Positions 33,801-43,262 of a stretch of 64,000 nt of DNA are shown piece by piece. Positions within the stretch are counted from its first letter, which is position 1, and every line of letters starts with the position of its first letter. Made by a program: the position numbers and the translations under genes. The notes under the pieces are model-generated. The model saw only the letters and a program-made list of their open reading frames with translations. It did not search any database and had not been told where the DNA came from. This DNA is from Lineus longissimus (Eukaryota; Nemertea; Pilidiophora; Heteronemertea; Lineidae), in assembly GCF_910592395.1 (NCBI RefSeq), contig NC_088322.1, positions 248,001 to 312,000 of the forward strand, given 5' to 3'.

Positions 33801-35311
33801 ATAACATCACATCCGGCCATCTGGGGTACAAAAATACTCTTTCTCGTCTCAGACAATCATTTTATTGGCGAGGTATGGGTCAAGATTGTTATGCATATGT
33901 GGCCTCGTGTTCCATATGCAGTATCAATAAGAAACCCTGCCGTAAAATGAAAGCCGCTCTTGTGCCATTTACGGCTTCTGTTCCGATGGAAAGGGTCCAT
34001 CTGGATATCCTAGGTCCGTTTATTCCGAGTTCTAATGACAATCTTTACATTCTCATGATTATAGATCAGTTTACCCGTTGGATTGAGTGCTTTCCACTCC
34101 CCACTCAAGGAGCTGAGCAAATTGCTCGGACGTTCGTCTATGAGTTTGTCGCACGCATGGGTTGTCCGTTGGAGATACACACAGATCAGGGCCGTAACTT
34201 TGTTTCAAAGTTATTCGGAGCTGTCTGTCGTCTCCTTCAGATAGCAAAAACCCGCACTACGCCTTATCATCCTTCGTCTAATGGTCAGGTTGAGCGATAT
34301 AATCGCACTCTTCTTCAATTAATTCGTTGTTTCCTGGGAGAGGACCAGCGGGATTGGGATAATGATTTACCCCTTCTCGCTGGTGTTATCCGCTCTATGC
34401 CGAATCGGAGTACTGGTTTCACCCCCAACATGCTTATGTTGGGAAGAGAGGTTCACATGCCCTCCGACCTGGTCCTCAGCCCATTCCTAAAACAACCTCC
34501 CGCAGCATCGACCGGCGAATACGTACTGAAGCTGCGGGAGAAACTTGAGTTTGTACATCATATCGCTCGGCAGCACTTGGGTGTAGCCGAGCACCGTAGA
34601 AAAAAGGACTATGATGTACAACTCCGGGAAAAGAGGTATCAGGCCGGGGATATCGTGTACAAGTCTGACACTGCGTCCAAGGTTGGGCAAAGCTCCAAAC
34701 TTAGACCGCCTTGGCTTGGTCCGTTTCTGGTTGAGAAGGCAATCTCGCCGGTTTTATATCTCATCGACGGGCAGAGTAAGAACCAAGTCGTTCATCATGA
34801 TCGGCTTAAGCTCTGTCGAGATCGGATCTTACCGTTCTGGCTTCGGAGAAAGCGTCATCATCTCCTTGGTCCGGACGATTCAGTGATTGCTCCATGTACA
34901 GATTCCCCTGACATGGAAACTGGGGTGTTTCCCTTTTGTGCTCTGGATGAATTGGAGTTTGCGGATGTTGCCCAGGGTTCATTAGAGAATATTTCTCCTT
35001 CATTACTTTCAGTTTCTCCTCCGTCCGATGATGCGCTGCCCGGACGATCTGTAGAGCTGGGCGGGGCTTCCCGGTTGGAGGAGACAACTTCTCACCATGA
35101 AGCCGAGTTGGACCTCAGTCTGTCTTCCTCCCCGTCAGTTAGTCTCCCTGAAATCAGTTTCTCTCAAGATATGCCCCCGATTCCAGGGTTACCACTCTGG
35201 GGGGTACATAATGGGTACGACGAAACTGACGAACCTCCCTGGAGACTGTCTGATGGACGCGGTGGGAGAAGGCGGCGGTTGCCGGCTTATTTGGGAGATT
35301 ATATTCTCTAG
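30761..35311 (+). CDS. Pol polyprotein (1516 aa): protease, RT, RNase H, integrase; element 1
   Basis: The domains are in Ty3/gypsy order. An aspartic protease lies at about residues 95-180, with TIDSAAQVTVLS at the active site (DSA instead of the usual D-S/T-G) and ILLGLDFL as the second half. Reverse transcriptase covers about 340-520, with FSTLDATSSYWQIE and catalytic YLDDV at about 471-475. RNase H covers about 610-745 (ILDCDASD, RPGKLHADADALSR). Integrase starts at about 1010 with an HHCC zinc finger (H-x-G-H...C-SIC), then catalytic Asp in HLDILGP, Asp in HTDQGRN and Glu in GQVERYNR, the last two 35 residues apart. A tail of about 300 residues is acidic and Ser-rich. The ATG at 30761 may not be the natural start, because the frame joins the upstream ORF across a 1-nt slip. 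Confidence 0.92.
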   Translation: MVSSSNPVSVISHFDLGSPPAPDPSPDNLELGKGGGGVVSSSNSVSLICPFNPILSLGSSTNTGDIGCIREVDLGSVGVVGESAVVLASIQGMVAEATIDSAAQVTVLSTDYVRSLPVALISKESVKLKGAAKDSDIIASYVEGVEFRISDQVFLVNAYIAPISDPILLGLDFLKAQKAVIDLHLENLILNDIPIPIKLVPNVPPVSEPNVRNIRMDSSSHVVGNLDEKSDVLSSGLRTPIDLSPSCESLPPDPDPKAPVPEYLMDLYLRSIVHLTDEQAVKVADLLNEFQDVFSKDEFDIGTFSGVQHHIDTGDAEPIKVPTRRTPVAFDDEERQNLTLMLKATVIEPASSPWSAAPVLIRKKDGKVRWCCDWRGLNSVTKKDAYPVPNIEQCYHTLRGCKYFSTLDATSSYWQIEIAPIDREKTAFSSSKYGLFQFRKMGFGLCNAPATYQRAMEHILSELLWDKLVCYLDDVIMGELTFEDHLVLLRKSLLRFREHKLKLKPRKCNLFQLAAKVLGHILDERGIAVNPENIEKVKSWAPPRCLRELQSFLGFANYHRSHIKGFSEIVVSLTELLSKSVPFQWGTEQQSAFVRLREALSSAPVLSYPNDSDPFILDCDASDRTIGGELLQVQNGEERVITYGSYTMTPEQRRYCTTRKELLALVRFTRKFRHFLLGKKFTARTDHGSLAWLMRFKHIEGQLARWLEELSCYDLQIIHRPGKLHADADALSRLPDLLPACDCYRAGISLDSLPCGGCAYCTRAHNQWARFEEEVDDVLPLGIRMVSLNSSDDSPEDPMLNPMGNPFLSVFQDQDLDSELSWDGEELDFIPDIVTSGIGRVDVLPCLFEELDHSDSLVELCDGPGTVGGGSVCDPVSPPDVSELEGEQDLIEPVCPRSPSSPADNSGCSDVPDLSKYCSPVNWTDSFTRDELEASQTQDPDLGKIIGWLREGVVPSKSMLQSCGPVVRHLWLCHTQLVLEDGLLWYQWDDVVNSRLLLMVPSSLKERVFGIVHDNITSGHLGYKNTLSRLRQSFYWRGMGQDCYAYVASCSICSINKKPCRKMKAALVPFTASVPMERVHLDILGPFIPSSNDNLYILMIIDQFTRWIECFPLPTQGAEQIARTFVYEFVARMGCPLEIHTDQGRNFVSKLFGAVCRLLQIAKTRTTPYHPSSNGQVERYNRTLLQLIRCFLGEDQRDWDNDLPLLAGVIRSMPNRSTGFTPNMLMLGREVHMPSDLVLSPFLKQPPAASTGEYVLKLREKLEFVHHIARQHLGVAEHRRKKDYDVQLREKRYQAGDIVYKSDTASKVGQSSKLRPPWLGPFLVEKAISPVLYLIDGQSKNQVVHHDRLKLCRDRILPFWLRRKRHHLLGPDDSVIAPCTDSPDMETGVFPFCALDELEFADVAQGSLENISPSLLSVSPPSDDALPGRSVELGGASRLEETTSHHEAELDLSLSSSPSVSLPEISFSQDMPPIPGLPLWGVHNGYDETDEPPWRLSDGRGGRRRRLPAYLGDYIL

Positions 35312-35680
35312 ATTACATGAAACTAGGCATTCCATAGTTACGGGCTTGGGTTATTGTTTCCCTTTACCTTTCTGTGTTCAAACATTATTTTACGATACGT
35401 CCAATTCTCGTCTATCGGCGTATCGATTTCCACTATTTCAAGCTTCTTGAGACTGATTGTTGAATTCTGCCGGAATCAAATTGCCGAAGTTGAATTTCTC
35501 GTAGTCCGTCTTTTCCCCAATCGGTTACTCCGTGTTAGTACTCTGTTCGTTTGTCTTGTTCTATGGGGGATTTTATCTTTTTTATCCTGTCTGAAATTCA
35601 AATTGGTGATCTGTTCCTTTTGTCGATCGTTGATACCTCATTTGTTTCAACATCGATTCAGTGTTGTCAACTAAAATTAA

Positions 35681-35974
35681 GTTGTCTTGGTAACGGGGTG
35701 TCCTAATTTAGTATGCTCCTCGGACTTTGTGAGCTGAGGGGTCCTTAAGGACATTCCAGTTTCCTTTATGTATCTATTAACTTGTCTTTGGAACGGGGTG
35801 TCCTACTTTAGCATGCTCCTCGGACTTTGTGAGCTGAGGGGTCCTTAAGGACATTCCTACTTCCCTCCGTGTATATAGTTATTATAATCATGATCTAAAG
35901 TGCCCTTGGAACTGAGTGTCCCATCGTAGCACGCTCCTCGGACTTTGTGAGCTGAGGGGTCCTTCTGGGCATTC
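35681..35974 (+). repeat. Three tandem structured repeats in the 3' UTR of element 1
   Basis: Copies are at 35681-35757, 35781-35857 and 35899-35974. Each reads GGGGTGTCC or GAGTGTCC, a variable spacer, the constant core GCTCCTCGGACTTTGTGAGC, then TGAGGGGTCCTT and a GGACATTC or GGGCATTC end. GCTCCTC can pair with GAGGGG, and TGTCCT with AGGACA, so each copy can fold into a two-part stem. Position just before the polypurine tract fits an RNA export, packaging or stability element; function is inferred only from position and repetition. Confidence 0.75.
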
Positions 35975-36201
35975 ATAGTCCAAATTTTGTATAATATACT
36001 ATAAAGTCTAGTTTTTTCATACATATTATAGGCCCGAGTGGGGTTAAGTTTTTTTTTTGGTAAAAAAGCCGGCGTGTCTCTTCGGATATAAAAAGGCTGA
36101 GGAGGCTCGTGCAGGGAATTTTATTGTACAGTACATCGACAAGATCATGCAGCTCCCAGAGACGGTGACCACCCTCATCTTCCCGAATCCCGAGACGACC
36201 T

Positions 36202-36213
36202 AAGGGGGAGGAA
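36202..36213 (+). other. Polypurine tract of element 1
   Basis: AAGGGGGAGGAA ends immediately before the 3' LTR TG, the expected plus-strand primer site. Confidence 0.85.
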
Positions 36214-36500
36214 TGTGGTGCGGAGGGATATCGAGCGCGTCACCAACAGCCGGTATCCCGTGACGTCAGCAGGTGGAGGACCCAGTGACGTCACTCCCGG
36301 ACCGCATAAAAGCCCTCGAAGGCCCAGTCTCGGGGCAGAAAAACAACAGAAGTCTACAGAGTAAGTTTATCCCGTATCTTGTCCGGTTTCGTGCACATTT
36401 CATGCATAATGCACCGTATCATGCTCGCACCTATATAGTCGCGGTAGTGCACACCTAAATCAGCCCGTAGGTCACCTCGCCAAAAGTGGCCGGCACTACA
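36214..36500 (+). repeat. 3' LTR of element 1 (287 bp)
   Basis: Identical by eye to the 5' LTR, including both TGACGTCA sites and the TATA-like box. The right flank AAAT repeats the left flank. Confidence 0.95.
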
Positions 36501-36886
36501 AAATCTTAATTACACTTGGGTCTTGGGATCATTATGCTTATCTCCGGGCAAAAATACCTATCCTTCTCCTGTTGTGTTTAGTTTCCCACATTCTCCCCAC
36601 TTATTTTCTATAGGGGCCTACTGCGACAGCGTCTATTGGGTCAACTGCCATGATGGCATCATCCTAACTATATCCCCCCTCTCCCACCCACCAACTACTC
36701 GCCATCAATCATTGACATTGTGTGCTAGCCAACTGCTTCTTCGGTAAACTGCCATGATGGCATCATCCTAACTATATAACCCCCCCCCCCCCCCCTACCG
36801 AGTCTTCTCGCTTACCAGCCCTATTAACGAAGAGCTCCCTATCAAGGCCTGAGCCTTCCACATATTAATAATAATAATAATAATAT

Positions 36887-37650
36887 AATAATGGTTAGAG
36901 TCGATTGTGTGTGTGTGTGTGTGTGTGTGTATACCGTCTTGACCCGGTTGACCGGAACCAGAAAACCTCCGCGCCCAGGTGACATTTTTGCACGCGAATC
37001 GTATAGGCCAATGCACAGCAATTTACCTGGGGAGCCGAGATTGTCTTCAGCGGGACGCGATGATGTTTACGGAGCAGAATAGCCGCTGTTTCGTTCGAGA
37101 TTTCGTCAAAACAGGGCCGAATCAAAGTGTGACGATACCCTGGGGCGAATCGAAATGCATTAAACAACAATCTGCATCGCTGCCAGAGACTATTTTTCTC
37201 TTTCCGCGAAGAAATCGTGCTTTGAACTGGCAAAATTTCGCAAAAGATTTTCAGTCTGCTTACTTTTCCGTCGGTCCGGGGTTGCTCGTTTCGACGACGA
37301 CGACGATTTCGTCAATATCATGGCGTGTGGCAAGATGTCGACAATCTGGTCCCATTTATGATGCAATAATCTTGAAAGTACATTGGTCTCAATGTCTATT
37401 TCCTCGTTTCCATGACAAAATCCTACCGTGAAACCAGTCCTGTTCAACCCACTCGTCGTCCACAACAACACAACACGTAGCCATTAATCAGCGGCAGGTC
37501 TCACTAGCCGGTGCGGAGGCCAGGCCTAGCGCCATCAGCGGCTGCAGACTTGGCAGCAGGCCCCTTATACTCTCTGCTCACACAAACCTATACAATTCTA
37601 CAATAGCTTGTCTACTATTGTAGAATGCACATCTGACCAAGTTTCAACGT
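36887..37650. repeat. Dispersed repeat, copy 2
   Basis: Direct copy of 26,170-27,000 with scattered differences and several small indels (for example the GT expansion near its start and an extra GACGAC). The short frames in it are not conserved between copies. Confidence 0.8.
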
Positions 37651-37966
37651 CGTCTAGACATAATACAGTGATGCATATTATAGACTGTTTACATAGCACG
37701 ACAATGCATGAGACACCACCTGATCACATGCATACTGGCTAGTGAGACCTCAAACACTTAGATAATAATATTAAGGACAGGGCCGGTCGGCTAAGGTCTT
37801 TTTGAATTCAAATCCTACACTCGGCCGGGTCTCGGGATCATTATCTATGCTTTCATGCTTATCTCCGGGCAAAAAGGCATCATCGTAACTATATCACCCC
37901 CCCCCCCCCCACACACGCACACACACACGCACACACGCACACACCTCTCTCCCAACCACCAACTAC

Positions 37967-38031
37967 TCCGGCGCGGCTTGTGGTATTCGACTCGATGACT
38001 CGACGACGCGATGACTCGATGACGCGATCAA
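37967..38031. repeat. Inverted repeat, left arm
   Basis: CCGGCGCGGCTTGTGGTATT, then alternating GACTCGATGACTCGACGACG units. Its reverse complement, with few differences, is at 43,834-43,897, so the pair brackets LTR element 2. Confidence 0.85.
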
Positions 38032-38388
38032 GTTGGAATCTTTTTAAAGAATATCACTGCCTGGACTGTAATTTATACATAGAATCATAAGTGGAGGAAA
38101 ATAAAAAAGAACCGATCATTACCAACCCCTTTCCAGCTGTTTTCACCGTATCTAATCCGACCATTTTTCGTTTCCTACAAGTTCGCATTTTTGATAAAAC
38201 CATGCGCCATGTTGCTATGCAAGCTTACCGTCAATACAGCTAAATACACCTAAATATAGCTGGTTCAGATCAACCTCCTACCCAGGTTCTTTACGAGCAG
38301 AAATTCCAATGTTAAAATGACACGCGAGTTCCTGGAGACAAGGTTGGCTCTGGATATCCGTTCAGCACGGCAATATTAAATGTCCTAT

Positions 38389-38536
38389 TGTTGCGTGTTG
38401 TGTCTTCGGCTGGCCGCACGGCGAGCCTGAAAGTTGTGTTTTGAGGTCAATAAAACTTATAGAGTTCTTCCTGTTTTCGTCCAGATTAATGCACAATTAC
38501 TCATTGTGGAGGACCAGAAGTCGCCGCTCCGCAACA
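38389..38536 (+). repeat. 5' LTR of element 2 (148 bp)
   Basis: Begins TGTTGCGTGTTG and ends GCTCCGCAACA. AATAAA lies at 38449-38454 and probably serves as the poly(A) signal in the 3' copy. At under 150 bp it is short for a Ty3/gypsy LTR, and no clear TATA box is visible. Confidence 0.93.
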
Positions 38537-38551
38537 TGGTGGCAGCGATGT
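38537..38551 (+). other. Primer binding site of element 2
   Basis: TGGTGGCAGCGATGT follows the LTR directly. The TGGTxGCAG opening resembles the initiator-Met tRNA type primer site of other retroelements, but the match is imperfect. Confidence 0.6.
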
Positions 38552-38758
38552 GAAAAGACTCAAGCTTCCCGAGAAATGATAGACTGTATAATTATTGCGT
38601 TAATCTAAAGTAGTCTGGGTTGAAACCGGTCTCGGAAATCCTGCCGGTAAACTACACGTGTGTGACTGTACTGTGTAGCGTGTACATTGACTCTGTACGA
38701 TACTGTACACTCGGGTGTACACTGCCGCTCAAACGACGTTTGTAACTAGAACTTTGAA

Positions 38759-41700
38759 ATGGCACGTCCTGTCCAGGGGATAAGGCCCCCAAACCCTCCT
38801 GATTTTAAAGATGTATCTAGCATCGCAGAGAACTGGAGAATTTTTAGGCAGAAATGGACAAATTATGCCATAATTACAAACTTGGCTGCTCAGGACAGGC
38901 CCTATCGTGTTGCCCTGCTACTACACACGATCGGGGACGATGGTCTTCGTATCCACAATGGATTCAAGTTCGATACCCCGGATAATGAGCGGACTGTGGC
39001 AGAAATTCTTACGAAATTCAACGTTTATGCTATTGGCGAAGTGAATGAAACCTATGAACGTTTCCTATTCAACCAACGGATGCAAACGGGGGATGAAACA
39101 TTCGAGTCATTCCTATCTGACATACGGAATAAAATCAAAACCTGTAACTATCATGCTGACTCTGTCGATTCAATTCTCCGGGACCGTATTGTGCTTGGCA
39201 TACATGACCGCGAGACACAGAAACTCCTGCTGAGGGAGAGGAATTTAACATTGGAAACGTCTATCAATATCTGCAAGGCGGCAGAAAATGCAACGGTGCA
39301 GGGGAAAGCCCTCGGCACTGACTTAGATGGTACTAGCGCTGCAAGTGTCAAGCGTGTTAAGGACAGAAACTCGTGGCCTAAAAAGCCTCTAGGTGGGGCT
39401 ACCTCAAAAGTGCCAAAGGCCCAATATGGGGCAGCTGCAGTTCCGACTAGGGAATGCAAGTTCTGTGGTCGGGAACACCCTATGCGAAAAACGGATTGCC
39501 CTGCCTGGGGCAAAACGTGCAGTCAGTGTCATGGCGAGAATCACTTCCGGGCAAAATGCAAAAAACCTGGTGTGGTCAAAATGGTTAGTGCTGATGCTGA
39601 TGATGATGATGAAAATGACGATTATTGGATGGCCAATGTCATGACTGGTAAACGCAAACGAGATATTCTTACCGCCAAAATGGAGGTCAATGGAACTCAC
39701 CTCCACTTTCAACTGGATAGTGGGGCTGAAGTTAACACCATTTGCCAGAGGTTCGTAAAAAAGGAACAGGTAAAAGACACCCCCCAGCGGCTCGTGATGT
39801 GGAACAACACGAAGGTACAGCCACTAGGGGAAGCCACACTACCGGTCATAAACGTTCGCAATAAGCTACGATATCTGGTGAAATTTGTGGTGGTGCCTAA
39901 CAGTCTCAGTTGTTTGTTAGGCCTCGATACCATTCGCGCGATGGAACTCATTACCGTCAATGCTGACAAATTTATTGCACAAGTAAAGAAACAGGAACTT
40001 GGTGATCTAGGTGAGGCACATCTGTGTGTGGACACGGACGTCAAGCCACGTGCTTTGCCTTGCAAGAACGTACCCGTCGCTATAAATGGGGATGTAAAGC
40101 TTGAACTTGAGCGTTTAGTGGAGATGGGTGTCCTCCAGGGGGTTACTGAACCTACGCCATGGGTTAGTCAAATGGCAGTTGTTCGGAAACCCAATGGAAA
40201 ACTTAGAATCTGTATTGACCCTCAGGCATTGAACGTTGCCCTAATGAGGGAACATTACAAGTTACCTACTGTTGATGATGTGTTACCCATGCTTCATGAC
40301 GCAAAAGTGTTCAGCAAATTAGATGTCAAAAATGCATTCTGGCACATTAGGTTAGATGAGGCGTCTAGCTTACTAACTACGATGATTACTCCATTTGGAC
40401 GTTTCCGCTGGACTCGTCTTCCTTTTGGGCTCAAAGTATCCAGTGAAATCTTCCAGCGCAAACTTACAGAAGCTCTCAGCGGACTTGACGGTGTTTTTAC
40501 GATTGCGGATGATATCATAGCTGCTGGGTGTGGCAAAACGAAGAGTGCTGCACTCGAGGACAATGACTCTAAGCTTGAAAAGTTGTATCAGAGATGTGAT
40601 GAGCGTCACATCATCTTGAATAATGATAAAAAGGAAGTAGGCAAACCAGAAATTAGATTTCATGGACACCTTTTTACAGAGGAGGGTGTTAAAGCAGATG
40701 ACTCAAAAGTGGAGGCAATCATGAGGATGCCTAACCCCACTGATCTTCCAGGTGTAAAACGTTTCTGTGGCATGGTTCAGTACATGGCACGATTTTTACC
40801 TAACTTATCCGCTGATCTTGAACCTATACGCGCCCTCACCCGCAAAGAGACCGCGTGGAACTGGTCGGGTGATTGTGACAAGGCTATGGACACTGTAAAG
40901 AAGAAACTGTCAGAGACTCCAGTTTTAGCCTATTTCGATACCAACAAGGATGTCATGCTACAGGTTGATAGTAGCAAGGATGGTGTTGGTGCGGTACTCC
41001 TACAGGATGGCCGACCTGTGGAGTATGCGTCACGCTCGCTGTCCTCGGCAGAGCGAAACTGGGCGCAAATCGAAAAGGAGCTGCTTGCCGTGGTGTATGG
41101 TCTGGAAAGATTCGATCAATATACTTATGGGACCAAGGTGGTCGTAGAAAATGATCACAAACCTCTCTATTCGATTCTTCGCAAGCCACTCAGCCAAGCC
41201 CCAAAGCGTCTGCAAGCGCTGATGATGCGAATTCATCGATATGACGTTGATTTTCGTTTTCTGAAAGGTTCCGAGTTGATAATTGCAGACACGCTGAGCC
41301 GAGCATATCTGGATGTGCCAGATACCACAACCCGCATATTAAACGTGAAATCTGCCTATACCATGTCTGATGCCAGACTTGAGGAAGTTCGCAAAGCTAC
41401 AGACAATGACAATGCTCTAAAAACCCTTGAATCCCTGATTCTGAAGGGGTGGCCAGAGTATAAACACTTGGTACCTTCAGAAGTGAGGGTATACTTTGAC
41501 TTCAGAGACACTCTTAGTTGTGACAACGGGATCATCTTAAAAGGCGAGGCTATTCTCATTCCTAGTTCACTCAGGCAGGATATCAAACAGCGTTTGCATT
41601 CAGCACATCTTGGCTATAATAGCATGGTAAGGCGTGCTCGTCGTCTCGTATTCTGGCCTGGTCTCGCTCAGGACATAAAACAGTTGGTGGCCTCATGTGA

Positions 41701-42784
41701 GCCGTGTCAGGCGCTGAGGGCCAGAAACCCCAAGGAACCGTTGTTACCTCAAGATGATGGACGAGGCCCCTGGGATAAAGTGGCCAGTGACATCTTTGAA
41801 ATCGAAGGACAGCGATATCTGGTCACCATTGACTGTTACTCCAACTTTTTGGAAGTTGATCCTTTGCCGTCTATGACTAGTGGTCGTGTGATTGCGATAC
41901 TAAAGAAACATTTCTCGCGCTACGGCATTCCGAGGATTCTCATAACTGATCCGGGATCTCAACTTACGTCCGGTGATTTTCGAGAGTTTACCAAGAACTG
42001 GGGAATCACTCATGTGGAAAGTTCACCGGGGCACCATAGTGCTAATGGCAAGGCGGAGGCGGCCGTTAAAGTCGCCAAACACCTGTTGATCAAAACTCGC
42101 AAAAGTGGGACTGACCCAAATTTGGCATTACTCGAGTTGCGCAATACTCCTAGGGAAGACACCGGTCGTAGTCCTGCGGAGATGTTATTTGGGCATTCTA
42201 CTCGTTCAGTGATTCCGTATATTCAGCAAAAGCCTAGTGGTGGAGATTCAGTTTCTCTAAATCCGAGGAGGGAAAGACGGAAGGAGCGAATGAGACAGTC
42301 TCATGATAAAAAAGCATGTGAATTACGTAGGCTCCCAGTTGGGCAAGTCGTGTATTTTGAGTACAGGGAAAGAGAGCGTTGGATTCTGGGTACAATAGTG
42401 GGCGTACTTGGGAATCGCACTTATGAAGTTGAGGGGAGAACCGGTGGTAAATATCGGAGAAATAGGGTACAAATGCGGCCTACTGCGGTAAAATTGCCAT
42501 TACGACCAAGTGGTCTTCACAATCCAAATGTTCTTTTTCCTAATGCTCCACAACAGGTGTTGGATTTGCCAGAGAGCACTCCTGATAATTTGCCTCAAAA
42601 TCAAAGTGTCAATCATGCTCCACAAAATGCCACTCCGCCGGTTGTTGAAAACTCTTCTCTAGACTATAATCATGGCCAATTGTCTGGTCCGAAGCCGACG
42701 GACACTGTGCCTACTCCTCCAAGACGCACAAGCACTAGAATCCATGTTGCGCCACAATATTTGAAAGACTATGTGAGAAAATAG
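38759..42784 (+). CDS. Gag-pol polyprotein (1341 aa), element 2
   Basis: One uninterrupted frame carries everything. Gag-like helical domain at about 1-190; two zinc knuckles at about 232-270 (C-KFC-GREHPMRKTDC, C-SQC-HGENHFRAKC); a D-rich linker; aspartic protease with LDSGAEVNTI at about 320; reverse transcriptase at about 440-640 (RICIDPQALN, KLDVKNAFWHI, and FTIADDIIA in place of the usual YxDD); RNase H at about 735-850 (LQVDSSKDG, IADTLSR); integrase from about 945 with catalytic Asp in ASDIFEIEG, Asp in ITDPGSQ and Glu in NGKAEAAVK, the last two 35 residues apart. The C-terminus ends TSTRIHVAPQYLKDYV, similar to many K02A2.6-type Ty3/gypsy pols. The ATG at 38759 is the first in frame, after a leader of about 220 bp. 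Confidence 0.93.
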   Translation: MARPVQGIRPPNPPDFKDVSSIAENWRIFRQKWTNYAIITNLAAQDRPYRVALLLHTIGDDGLRIHNGFKFDTPDNERTVAEILTKFNVYAIGEVNETYERFLFNQRMQTGDETFESFLSDIRNKIKTCNYHADSVDSILRDRIVLGIHDRETQKLLLRERNLTLETSINICKAAENATVQGKALGTDLDGTSAASVKRVKDRNSWPKKPLGGATSKVPKAQYGAAAVPTRECKFCGREHPMRKTDCPAWGKTCSQCHGENHFRAKCKKPGVVKMVSADADDDDENDDYWMANVMTGKRKRDILTAKMEVNGTHLHFQLDSGAEVNTICQRFVKKEQVKDTPQRLVMWNNTKVQPLGEATLPVINVRNKLRYLVKFVVVPNSLSCLLGLDTIRAMELITVNADKFIAQVKKQELGDLGEAHLCVDTDVKPRALPCKNVPVAINGDVKLELERLVEMGVLQGVTEPTPWVSQMAVVRKPNGKLRICIDPQALNVALMREHYKLPTVDDVLPMLHDAKVFSKLDVKNAFWHIRLDEASSLLTTMITPFGRFRWTRLPFGLKVSSEIFQRKLTEALSGLDGVFTIADDIIAAGCGKTKSAALEDNDSKLEKLYQRCDERHIILNNDKKEVGKPEIRFHGHLFTEEGVKADDSKVEAIMRMPNPTDLPGVKRFCGMVQYMARFLPNLSADLEPIRALTRKETAWNWSGDCDKAMDTVKKKLSETPVLAYFDTNKDVMLQVDSSKDGVGAVLLQDGRPVEYASRSLSSAERNWAQIEKELLAVVYGLERFDQYTYGTKVVVENDHKPLYSILRKPLSQAPKRLQALMMRIHRYDVDFRFLKGSELIIADTLSRAYLDVPDTTTRILNVKSAYTMSDARLEEVRKATDNDNALKTLESLILKGWPEYKHLVPSEVRVYFDFRDTLSCDNGIILKGEAILIPSSLRQDIKQRLHSAHLGYNSMVRRARRLVFWPGLAQDIKQLVASCEPCQALRARNPKEPLLPQDDGRGPWDKVASDIFEIEGQRYLVTIDCYSNFLEVDPLPSMTSGRVIAILKKHFSRYGIPRILITDPGSQLTSGDFREFTKNWGITHVESSPGHHSANGKAEAAVKVAKHLLIKTRKSGTDPNLALLELRNTPREDTGRSPAEMLFGHSTRSVIPYIQQKPSGGDSVSLNPRRERRKERMRQSHDKKACELRRLPVGQVVYFEYRERERWILGTIVGVLGNRTYEVEGRTGGKYRRNRVQMRPTAVKLPLRPSGLHNPNVLFPNAPQQVLDLPESTPDNLPQNQSVNHAPQNATPPVVENSSLDYNHGQLSGPKPTDTVPTPPRRTSTRIHVAPQYLKDYVRK

Positions 42785-43116
42785 ACCATGTTCAGGATTA
42801 TGATGTTTGAATCTGACTCCAAAACATACCTGTCTTTATGAACAGTCTGGAGTTGACATTGTCTCTATTATTGTTGTGTCACTGTGTTTGTGAGCTTGGA
42901 GGCAAGTGCGTCAAAAGTTTTCATAGTTATATTTGCAGTTTACAGCATATAAGTGTAATTAGCCCGTTAGTTTTAGAGGATTCATCAAAGTTGTATTTTG
43001 GTAGCGTTTTAAGTTTATAGTTAACACAAGTTGGGTTTGGTTGCTAATAAGTTGTACCTGTCGAGTGTTTGTGTAATCGCGTTCGAGATTATTCTTATTA
43101 TCTTAAGAAGGGGGGA
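42785..43116. other. 3' non-coding region and polypurine tract of element 2
   Basis: About 330 bp of T-rich sequence without a supported gene. It ends in the polypurine tract AAGAAGGGGGGA at 43105-43116, immediately before the 3' LTR. Confidence 0.85.
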
Positions 43117-43262
43117 TGTTGCGTGTTGTGTCTTCGGCTGGCCGCACGGCGAGCCTGAAAGTTGTGTTTTGAGGTCAATAAAACTTATAGAGTTCTTCCT
43201 GTTTTCGTCCAGATTAATGCACAATTACTCATTGTGGAGGACCAGAAGTCGGCTCCGCAACA
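43117..43262 (+). repeat. 3' LTR of element 2 (146 bp)
   Basis: Matches the 5' LTR except for GTCGGCTCC where the 5' copy has GTCGCCGCTCC. Confidence 0.93.

Larger units (their letters stand above)
35312..36213. other. 3' non-coding region of element 1
   Basis: About 900 bp between pol and the 3' LTR. The first 350 bp hold frames of 106-117 codons with no motif. Then come three tandem structured repeats (annotated separately) and the polypurine tract. A TATA-like GATATAAAAAGG lies near 36,084. Confidence 0.7.
27146..36500 (+). mobile_element. Ty3/gypsy-type LTR retrotransposon 1, full length (9.36 kb)
   Basis: A complete element: 5' LTR, PBS, gag, an in-between ORF, pol, 3' structured repeats, polypurine tract and 3' LTR. 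The two 287-bp LTRs are identical by eye over their full length. The flanks are AAAT (27142-27145 and 36501-36504), a 4-bp target-site duplication. Domain order protease, RT, RNase H, integrase identifies the Ty3/gypsy (Metaviridae) group. Identical LTRs imply very recent insertion, yet gag, ORF2 and pol lie in three different frames. Confidence 0.95.
36501..38388. other. Repeat-rich spacer between the two LTR elements
   Basis: No gene. Contents in order: a segment with CTCCGGGCAAAAA; a poly-C tract (about 36,780-36,796); an (AAT)n run (about 36,866-36,888); a (GT)n run (about 36,907-36,931); dispersed repeat copy 2; a second poly-C plus (AC)n block (about 37,896-37,945); and the left arm of an inverted repeat (37,967-38,031). 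Confidence 0.75.
38389..43262 (+). mobile_element. Ty3/gypsy-type LTR retrotransposon 2, full length (4.87 kb)
   Basis: A compact element with short LTRs (148 and 146 bp), PBS, a single gag-pol ORF and a polypurine tract. The flanks are CCTAT on both sides (38384-38388 and 43263-43267), a 5-bp target-site duplication. The LTRs differ only by a 2-nt indel near their 3' ends, and the ORF is intact, so insertion is recent. It is unrelated in sequence to element 1. Confidence 0.95.
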
